NCBI GenBank assembly: GCA_022013615.1
Contig: JAKLQB010000738.1
Span: forward strand, 1-11,657
Length of the DNA: 11,657 nucleotides
Reading direction: 5' to 3'
Origin: Desulfobacterales bacterium
Lineage (GTDB): Bacteria; Desulfobacterota; DSM-4660; Desulfatiglandales; Desulfatiglandaceae
The notes below the pieces were generated by a model. That model did not search any database. It was not told the DNA's origin and worked only from the letters and a program-made list of their open reading frames with translations. Made by a program: the position numbers and the translations under genes. Positions 7,206 through 11,657 of the stretch are shown here, piece after piece; position 1 is the stretch's first letter, and each line of letters opens with the position of its first letter.

Positions 7206-8249
7206 TTAATACGAAAAAGGCCAAAGTCTGAAAAAGTTCTTGATCCTGTTCCATATCTCAGCAAGTCCCCGTGGCTCAAAAATAAGGAAGAGCACGATCA
7301 AAAGCCCGAAAATCACTTCTTTCATGGGAACGAAAATCTCTTCATGCCCGGGGGCATATATCTTTACAATTTCGGAAAGATAATTCAGAAGTTCCGGGGT
7401 CAGGGTAATAAAAACGGCTCCAAAAATAGAACCCAGGACGCTCCCCAGCCCCCCCACAATAATCATAGCTAAGTACTGGATACTCAGAATGAACGGGAAA
7501 TGGTCAGGGGTTACAACCTTTAGAAAGTTAACCCACAAGGCCCCGGCCACGCCCGCATAAAATGAGCTTATGGCAAAGGCGCTCAGTTTGTATCGGAACA
7601 GATTGATACCTATTATTTCGGCCGAAAGATCCCTGTCCCGGATCGCCACAAATGCCCTGCCCATGCGGGAACGCACCAGATTTCTTGCATAACCGACACC
7701 AAGTATAATAAAAAAAAGGGTTATCCAGTAAAATTCCTTTTCAGTAATAAATTCAAGGCTGCCTATCCTGGGATGCGGGATATTAATTCCAGTGATGCCC
7801 TTAGTCATGGATTCCCAGTGGATGAAGATAAATTGAAAGATAAACTGGGCTGCCAGCGTGGCTATACAAAGATAAAGTCCCTTTACCCGCAAGGAGGGTA
7901 TGCCTATTATGATGCCGGCTACTGCCGCCACCAGACCGGCAAAAGGGATGGACAACCAGAAAGAGAACCCCAAACGGGTGACGAGGATTGCCGAGGTGTA
8001 CGCTCCTACGCCAAGAAAGGCGGCATGTCCAAGAGAAATCTGGCCTGTAAATCCTGTCAAGAGATTCAGCCCAACGGCCCCTATCACTGCAAATCCAATC
8101 ATGTTGGCTAAATAAAGCATATACGCATTGGCCGCAAAGGGAAAAACTAAAAGAAAAAGCAGGAACATGCCGAGACAGAATTTCACAAAAAGGGACTGAA
8201 ATATTTCCTCGTCCTTGATATAAGTTTCTTTAAAATCTCCGCATCGCAT
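7206..8249 (-). CDS. livM: branched-chain-type ABC transporter permease LivM
   Basis: This is the inner-membrane permease subunit, 347 residues. A polar N-terminal segment of about 20 residues precedes a series of hydrophobic helices. Family landmarks are Thr-Gly-Phe-Thr-Gly-Gln-Ile-Ser-Leu-Gly-His-Ala at about 65-76, the cytosolic coupling loop with Gly-Arg-Ala-Phe-Val-Ala-Ile-Arg-Asp near 192-206, and the closing Glu-Pro-Arg-Gly-Leu-Ala-Glu near 325-331. LivM pairs with LivH to form the membrane channel and contacts the ATPases through the coupling loop. The ATG at 8249 has AGGA eight nt upstream. The gene lies 50 nt after livH, across a repeat-filled gap, and 74 nt before livK. No lesion is seen. 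Confidence 0.93.
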   Translation of the reverse strand: MRCGDFKETYIKDEEIFQSLFVKFCLGMFLLFLLVFPFAANAYMLYLANMIGFAVIGAVGLNLLTGFTGQISLGHAAFLGVGAYTSAILVTRLGFSFWLSIPFAGLVAAVAGIIIGIPSLRVKGLYLCIATLAAQFIFQFIFIHWESMTKGITGINIPHPRIGSLEFITEKEFYWITLFFIILGVGYARNLVRSRMGRAFVAIRDRDLSAEIIGINLFRYKLSAFAISSFYAGVAGALWVNFLKVVTPDHFPFILSIQYLAMIIVGGLGSVLGSIFGAVFITLTPELLNYLSEIVKIYAPGHEEIFVPMKEVIFGLLIVLFLIFEPRGLAEIWNRIKNFFRLWPFSY

Positions 8250-8262
8250 GATCTAATCCTAT

Positions 8263-8297
8263 TTCATTCAACAATCAGCAATCCAAAATCCGAAATC
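8263..8297. repeat. degenerate 7-nt tandem repeats in the livH-livM gap
   Basis: On the plus strand five consecutive heptads read TTCATTC, AACAATC, AGCAATC, CAAAATC and CGAAATC. The last four end in AATC and the first is weaker. On the mRNA strand this is (GATTNNN) repeated, e.g. GATTTCG GATTTTG. They fill 35 of the 50 nt between livH and livM, ending 2 nt from the livH stop. I have an impression that similar GATTTTGGATT strings occur between genes in other environmental genomes. They do not form a strong hairpin. Confidence 0.55.
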
Positions 8298-8299
8298 GC

Positions 8300-9184
8300 T
8301 TACACCCTCTCAATTATCTCTTTACCAAAAAGCCCGTATGGTCGAATCATGATAATTAACACCAATATCAAAAAAGGGGCGACGTCCTTTGCACCACCCC
8401 CTATGAGCGGATCAATGTAAAGACCGGTCAGGTTTTCCAAAATTCCGATAATAAAACCTCCCAGTATTGCTCCACCGATGCTGTCCAGGCCACCCAGGAT
8501 GATAACGGCCAGCACCTTCAGGCCAATGTCTCCCATATAAACGCTTATGCCGCTTATGTTCCCGATAACAATTCCCCCGATAACCGAGGTCATGGCGCCA
8601 AAACACCATGCCAGGGCGAAAACCCATCTTACACTGATGCCCATGGAAAGAGCTGCCTGCTGGTCATTGGCCGTGGCCCGCATGGCAACACCTGTGCGGG
8701 AAAACTTGAAAATCAGGAGAAAAATGGTTGTACCGATAATAGCGAAGACAAAGCCCCACCAGAGGCCTGATGGTACCACAGCAAAATTGAGATTCAAGGG
8801 TTCCGGCGGAAAGATCTGGGGAAAATTGCGGAAACTGGGCGTCCATATCATATACATGACACCTTTGAGAATAACGCCCAATCCAATGGTCACCATTATC
8901 ACCGAGATAACAGGCTCCCCAATAAGCGGCCTCAGGATAAGGCGTTCAACAATAATACCAAGAACAACGGCGGAAGCAAGGGTCAGGATTAAGGCCAGAT
9001 AAAATGGCGCCTTGATCTGGGTTAAGGCGGTGAAGCAAACAAAAGCACCGAGAGTCATGAATTCCCCCATAGCCAGGTTAAGGACGCTTGTAGCCTTGTA
9101 TATGAGGACAAAACCGAGGGCTATAAGCCCATAGAGTCCGCCTGTGGCAAGGCCGGTGACAATAATTTGAAGCAGGATATCCAT
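8300..9184 (-). CDS. livH: branched-chain-type ABC transporter permease LivH
   Basis: This is the first permease subunit, 294 residues, almost wholly hydrophobic and of normal family length. Landmarks are Gly-Leu-Ala-Thr-Gly-Gly-Leu-Tyr-Gly-Leu at 11-20, Leu-Asn-Leu-Ala-Met-Gly-Glu-Phe at 35-42, and the coupling loop Gly-Val-Ala-Met-Arg-Ala-Thr-Ala-Asn-Asp near 165-174. A glycine-rich helix follows near 231-248 and the closing Arg-Pro-Tyr-Gly-Leu-Phe-Gly is near 281-287. The ATG at 9184 is preceded by GAGGAACCTC, where AGGA serves as ribosome site at 7 nt; the decamer is also a small inverted repeat. A 127-nt gap separates the gene from the decarboxylase-like gene upstream, long enough for an operon promoter, although I found no convincing -35/-10 pair. 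Confidence 0.93.
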   Translation of the reverse strand: MDILLQIIVTGLATGGLYGLIALGFVLIYKATSVLNLAMGEFMTLGAFVCFTALTQIKAPFYLALILTLASAVVLGIIVERLILRPLIGEPVISVIMVTIGLGVILKGVMYMIWTPSFRNFPQIFPPEPLNLNFAVVPSGLWWGFVFAIIGTTIFLLIFKFSRTGVAMRATANDQQAALSMGISVRWVFALAWCFGAMTSVIGGIVIGNISGISVYMGDIGLKVLAVIILGGLDSIGGAILGGFIIGILENLTGLYIDPLIGGGAKDVAPFLILVLIIMIRPYGLFGKEIIERV

Positions 9185-9270
9185 AGAGGTTCCTCATCTT
9201 CAGGTTATTTTAAGTTGAATCACAGTGTACTGGTTATTACAACCTTCTGAATCTGGCTGGTCCATTCATA

Positions 9271-9282
9271 TATCCGGGTTAT
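9271..9282. promoter_or_regulatory. 12-bp element upstream of livH (paired with 9756-9767)
   Basis: TATCCGGGTTAT lies about 87 nt upstream of the livH start. The same 12 bp occurs in opposite orientation 49 nt upstream of the decarboxylase-like gene. A shared operator for the two units is possible, but in 11.6 kb a few 12-bp matches arise by chance. The rest of the 127-nt gap (9185-9311) shows GGTTATTACAACC, an imperfect inverted repeat at 9232-9244, and no clear promoter. Confidence 0.25.
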
Positions 9283-9311
9283 CGTGAAGTCCCTGAAACG
9301 AGAAGAGCGGC

Positions 9312-9707
9312 TTACCGAATTGGCCATTCCCCCCTCTCTTTGAGAACATCCCGATAGACCTCAAGAGCCTCGTTAACTGCGGGCATACCTGCATAGGTGG
9401 CAACCTGGAAGAAAACCTCTGCCAGTTTCCCGGGATCGCACCCCACATTCAAGGCTGCATTAACGTGGAGCCTTAACTCACCACCGGCACGGATCGCTGC
9501 CAGCATGGCACATGCAACCATTTGCCTTTCTGGCAATGTGAGGACAGTTCTGGAATAAAGGTTGCCGGTTATGAATTTAGAGAAATCATTGGCTAAATCC
9601 TTGTCGAATTCTTTCCACATTAGGTAAGGGGGCTCCATTTTGATGCCTTTACCAAAGAGTTTGTTCGCAGTTTCTTGTGTCCTTTTTCTTATTGCTTCGT
9701 CGTTCAC
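9312..9707 (-). CDS. carboxymuconolactone decarboxylase (CMD) family protein
   Basis: This is a small all-helical protein of 131 residues. The CMD core is at about 55-120: Leu-Thr-Leu-Pro-Glu-Arg at 56-61, then Gly-Glu-Leu-Arg-Leu-His at 76-81, Ala-Ala-Leu-Asn-Val-Gly-Cys at 84-90, and Val-Ala-Thr-Tyr-Ala-Gly-Met-Pro-Ala at 102-110. This is the PcaC-like pattern. The Cys-X-X-Cys pair of AhpD-type peroxidases is absent (cysteines at 66 and 90 only), so peroxidase activity is unlikely. True 4-carboxymuconolactone decarboxylase activity cannot be claimed, since no other beta-ketoadipate gene is present and many anaerobes carry CMD proteins of unknown role. The start is GTG at 9707 with AGGAGG (9717-9722) nine nt upstream. 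It precedes livH by 127 nt on the same strand, so it may lead the operon or form its own unit. Confidence 0.85.
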   Translation of the reverse strand: MNDEAIRKRTQETANKLFGKGIKMEPPYLMWKEFDKDLANDFSKFITGNLYSRTVLTLPERQMVACAMLAAIRAGGELRLHVNAALNVGCDPGKLAEVFFQVATYAGMPAVNEALEVYRDVLKERGEWPIR

Positions 9708-9752
9708 AAATTACATCCTCCTCTTTTTTCTTTCTCCCAATGAAATCTGTAA

Positions 9753-9773
9753 ATCATAACCCGGATAAACCGG
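9753..9773 (-). promoter_or_regulatory. candidate -10 box and palindrome upstream of the CMD gene
   Basis: TATGAT (9758-9753, minus strand) resembles a -10 box. Directly upstream is the inverted repeat CCGGATAAACCGG (9761-9773), which would fall in the promoter spacer, a usual operator position. The 12-bp element shared with the livH upstream region (9756-9767) overlaps both. No good -35 box is seen, so this is a weak prediction. Confidence 0.22.
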
Positions 9774-9775
9774 AA

Positions 9776-9817
9776 AAGTGCCTAAAGTGAACTAAAGTTT
9801 GAAGTGCCTAAAGTTAA
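9776..9817. repeat. short AAGTGCCTAAAGT repeat block
   Basis: AAGTGCCTAAAGT occurs twice, at 9776-9788 and 9802-9814, 26 bp apart. A variant AGTGAACTAAAGT lies between them, so the block is built from degenerate units of about 9-13 nt of the form AGTNNNCTAA. It is noncoding, directly downstream of the kinase gene and upstream of the CMD gene. It looks like a dispersed intergenic repeat rather than a gene remnant. Confidence 0.6.
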
Positions 9818-9833
9818 GGAGTCGCTTCGCTCC
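9818..9833 (-). terminator. hairpin just after the sensor kinase gene
   Basis: GGAGCGAAGCGACTCC in mRNA sense: GGAG pairs with CTCC, with CG/CG pairs inside past one bulged base. It begins 2 nt after the kinase stop codon. It is followed by TTAACTTT, a poor U tract, so termination would be weak or factor-assisted. Confidence 0.4.
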
Positions 9834-9835
9834 GT

Positions 9836-11455
9836 TTATTTACATAAAGTAGACAGAATTTCCCCTATTTTTCCAGAGAGTTCCCTTAAATCGAAAGGCT
9901 TCTGAATAAAGCCATTGCAACCCCGGTCCAATATCTCATTGGCCTTTTCGTTGATGCTGTATCCGCTTGAAAGGAGAACCTTTACGTCCGGGTTTATTTC
10001 CTTTAGCCTGTCATAGGTTTCTCCACCACCCATATCTGGCATGATCATGTCAAGAATCACCATGTCAATCCTGTCCTGGTTGTTTGTATAAATCTCGATG
10101 GCCTTTTTCCCACCTCTTGCAAGCAAGACCTCGTAACCCAATGTCTTCAGCATTTGCTCACCAACATCAATAATTATATCCTCATCATCCACAAGAAGAA
10201 GTGCCACTGTTCCTTTTACCACCTTTTCAGGTAATTTCTTTTCTTCATATACATCCTTTTCCGAAACTGGCAGATAAATCGTGAAAGTGGTCCCTTCATT
10301 TTTTTCACTGTAGACGTTTATGTAACCCCCATGGTTCTTTATAATCCCATAGACAGACGCCAGGCCTAAACCCGTCCCTCGCCCCATTTCCTTGGTAGTG
10401 AAAAATGGCTCAAATATACGCTGCTGGGTTGCCTTGTCCATCCCCACTCCCGTGTCTGTTATGGATATTTTTACATGCCTGCCTGGTTTTACGGTAAAGG
10501 GCTTCGCATAGCACTCATCCAGCACAACGTTTACGGTTTCAACATAGAGCTGTCCAGGCCCCGCCATGGCTTGCCAGGCATTGACAAAAAGATTCAGAAA
10601 CACATGCTCAATCTGACCCTGGTCTGCTTCTATGGTCCAGATGTCCTTCTGATATTTCGAATGGATGGTTATCTCTTTTTTTGTGCGACCAAACATCTCT
10701 GAGCTCTTCGTAATCAGCTCATTGATATCAGTGGGTTTGGCCTCATATTTTCCACCCCTGGCAAATCCCACAAGTTGTTTCGTTAAGTCTGCTCCGAGTC
10801 GGACATGTTCTTCGACGGTTTTTAGTCTTTCATATTGCGGGTTATTGCTGTCCATATCAAGGAGCATCAGGGAAGTGTTGCCCAGGATACCCATGAGGAG
10901 ATTATTGAAGTCATGTGCAATTCCCCCTGCCAGGGTGCCGATTGCCTCCATTTTCTGGGCTTGCTGGAGTTGTTGCTCCAGTTTGTGGACTTCACGCCGG
11001 CCCAGGATGCGATCGGTGATGTCACGTCCAGTACCACTTACACACAGTTCCTGACCTTTTTGTCTCACCAGGATGCTCCGGTACTCTATGTAGTGCTTTG
11101 TACCTTCTTTTGCTACATACTCTGTTACCCCGTTCAGGGAGCCTTGTTTCTTGACCTGTGGCAAGTATTCATCATAAAAGGCCTGATGGAACTCTGGCAG
11201 CATAAAGTCGGTTATAGGCCGACCGATTAAATCCTTAGGTGCGTATCCCAAGGTTTGGGCTGCGCCGCGGTTTACAGTGAGAAAGCGGCCCTCAAGGTCA
11301 TGGGTATAAATGAAGTCGCTGACGATATCAAAGAGATTGCGATACCTTTCTTCACTCTCTCTGAGTGCCTCTTCAGCCCGCTTGATCTCAGATGCCTCTT
11401 TTTCTAACTCCTGGATCCTTTGTTTCAGTTCTTCGTAGGTTGGTTTCCTGGGCAT
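9836..11455 (-). CDS. hybrid sensor histidine kinase: coiled coil, PAS, HisKA, HATPase, receiver
   Basis: The product is 539 residues with no transmembrane segment, so a cytosolic sensor. Order: N-terminal charged coiled coil at about 5-35, one PAS domain at about 36-150, HisKA with phospho-acceptor His181 in Gly-Gly-Ile-Ala-His-Asp-Phe-Asn-Asn, and an HATPase domain. The ATPase has its N box near 288-292, Asp-Thr-Gly-Val-Gly-Met at 334-339, Phe-Glu-Pro-Phe-Phe-Thr-Thr at 348-354 and Gly-Arg-Gly-Thr-Gly-Leu-Gly-Leu at 358-365. The C-terminal receiver runs from about 417 to 537, with Asp423/Asp424, phospho-acceptor Asp469, Ser496/497 and Lys519. All catalytic residues are present. There is no output domain, so the signal must pass to another protein; none is encoded nearby. 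The PAS ligand is unknown. ATG at 11455 has GGAGG eight nt upstream. The 52-nt gap to the peptidase gene could allow co-transcription. A role in controlling the neighbouring transporter is possible but unproven. Confidence 0.93.
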   Translation of the reverse strand: MPRKPTYEELKQRIQELEKEASEIKRAEEALRESEERYRNLFDIVSDFIYTHDLEGRFLTVNRGAAQTLGYAPKDLIGRPITDFMLPEFHQAFYDEYLPQVKKQGSLNGVTEYVAKEGTKHYIEYRSILVRQKGQELCVSGTGRDITDRILGRREVHKLEQQLQQAQKMEAIGTLAGGIAHDFNNLLMGILGNTSLMLLDMDSNNPQYERLKTVEEHVRLGADLTKQLVGFARGGKYEAKPTDINELITKSSEMFGRTKKEITIHSKYQKDIWTIEADQGQIEHVFLNLFVNAWQAMAGPGQLYVETVNVVLDECYAKPFTVKPGRHVKISITDTGVGMDKATQQRIFEPFFTTKEMGRGTGLGLASVYGIIKNHGGYINVYSEKNEGTTFTIYLPVSEKDVYEEKKLPEKVVKGTVALLLVDDEDIIIDVGEQMLKTLGYEVLLARGGKKAIEIYTNNQDRIDMVILDMIMPDMGGGETYDRLKEINPDVKVLLSSGYSINEKANEILDRGCNGFIQKPFDLRELSGKIGEILSTLCK

Positions 11456-11507
11456 CAGACCATCCTCCAGTTGAGATTTATCATTGATCTGCCTGCCGTT
11501 CTTTTAA

Positions 11508-11657
11508 TCATTTACCGATCCCCCAATTTTTCAAGTCTGTTTTTTCTATGACAATAGCCACAGAAAAATCAGTTCCTTTTCTTTGTGCTGAACCTCCTTT
11601 GATGATGCCCACCACTTTTTTGGTTCTCAGGTTGAATACAGGAGAACCGCTATACCC
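11508..11657 (-). CDS. trypsin-like serine peptidase, C-terminal end only
   Basis: The last 49 codons and the stop of a gene that starts beyond the window. The visible protein begins Gly-Tyr-Ser-Gly-Ser-Pro-Val-Phe-Asn, which is the catalytic-serine motif (Gly-X-Ser-Gly-Ser/Gly-Pro) of Trypsin_2/DegP-like peptidases. It is followed by Val-Val-Gly-Ile-Ile, the beta strand that normally comes next, then a short end Lys-Asn-Trp-Gly-Ile-Gly-Lys. The expected His and Asp of the triad would lie upstream and cannot be checked. No PDZ domain follows, so this is not a complete DegP/HtrA architecture. Some relatives act as simple trypsin-like proteins without known substrates. The sensor kinase gene starts 52 nt downstream on the same strand. 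Confidence 0.75.
   Translation of the reverse strand, partial: GYSGSPVFNLRTKKVVGIIKGGSAQRKGTDFSVAIVIEKTDLKNWGIGK

Noticed and set aside
8547..9002. 151-codon plus-strand open frame across livH
   Set aside because: Antisense to a clear LivH permease. The translation is an artefact of reading hydrophobic codons on the other strand.
9229..9262. TGGT-containing sequences upstream of livH resembling FadR half-sites
   Set aside because: Only half-sites are present, without the paired arm at FadR spacing; such tetramers are common by chance.
9711..9716. ATG-TAA start-stop pair before the CMD gene
   Set aside because: It directly follows the AGGAGG with no spacer, so it is unlikely to be used. The GTG at 9707 is well placed.
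10665..11230. Two overlapping plus-strand frames of about 130 codons across the kinase
   Set aside because: Antisense to the PAS and HisKA regions of a complete kinase; no ribosome site or family resemblance.

Overview
The window looks like a chromosomal segment from an anaerobic deltaproteobacterium (Desulfobacterota). This is inferred from protein style, not from a marker gene. The histidine kinase opens with the Pro-Thr-Tyr-Glu-Glu-Leu coiled-coil leader that is very common in that group. The branched-chain-type ABC operon carries an embedded acyl-CoA synthetase, and the intergenic spaces hold short degenerate repeats of a kind I associate with such genomes. I could not run a database search.

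Left arm, plus strand (1-1837): the 3' part of a HAD-superfamily hydrolase gene whose start lies before the window, then a complete YvcK/CofD-like gene (UPF0052, the GlmR/gluconeogenesis-factor family). They probably form one transcription unit. It converges on the large minus-strand cluster.

Centre, minus strand (9707 down to 1910), in transcription order: a carboxymuconolactone-decarboxylase-like protein, LivH permease, LivM permease, a secreted LivK-type binding protein, a long-chain-type acyl-CoA synthetase, LivG ATPase, LivF ATPase and a PaaI-type hotdog thioesterase. The synthetase, LivG, LivF and thioesterase genes overlap at their ends, so they are probably translationally coupled. 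Together they read as a module that imports a carboxylic acid (aromatic, fatty or dicarboxylic rather than an amino acid), activates it to its CoA ester, and can release stalled CoA esters. The substrate cannot be read from the sequence.

The gaps in this operon are not empty. The livM-livK gap holds a stem-loop with a perfect but orphan Shine-Dalgarno sequence. The livK-synthetase gap holds a long hairpin close to the synthetase start. The livH-livM gap holds degenerate 7-nt repeats. A 12-bp sequence occurs upstream of both the decarboxylase-like gene and livH, in opposite orientations.

Right arm, minus strand (11657 down to 9836): the C-terminal end of a trypsin-like serine peptidase gene running off the window, then a hybrid sensor kinase (coiled coil, PAS, HisKA, HATPase, receiver). 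A short repeat block and a hairpin separate the kinase from the transporter operon.

No RNA genes, CRISPR arrays, insertion sequences or phage genes were seen. Apart from the repeat blocks and hairpins the region is an ordinary metabolic neighbourhood. The best candidates for something undescribed are the substrate of the transport-activation operon and the regulatory structures in its gaps.
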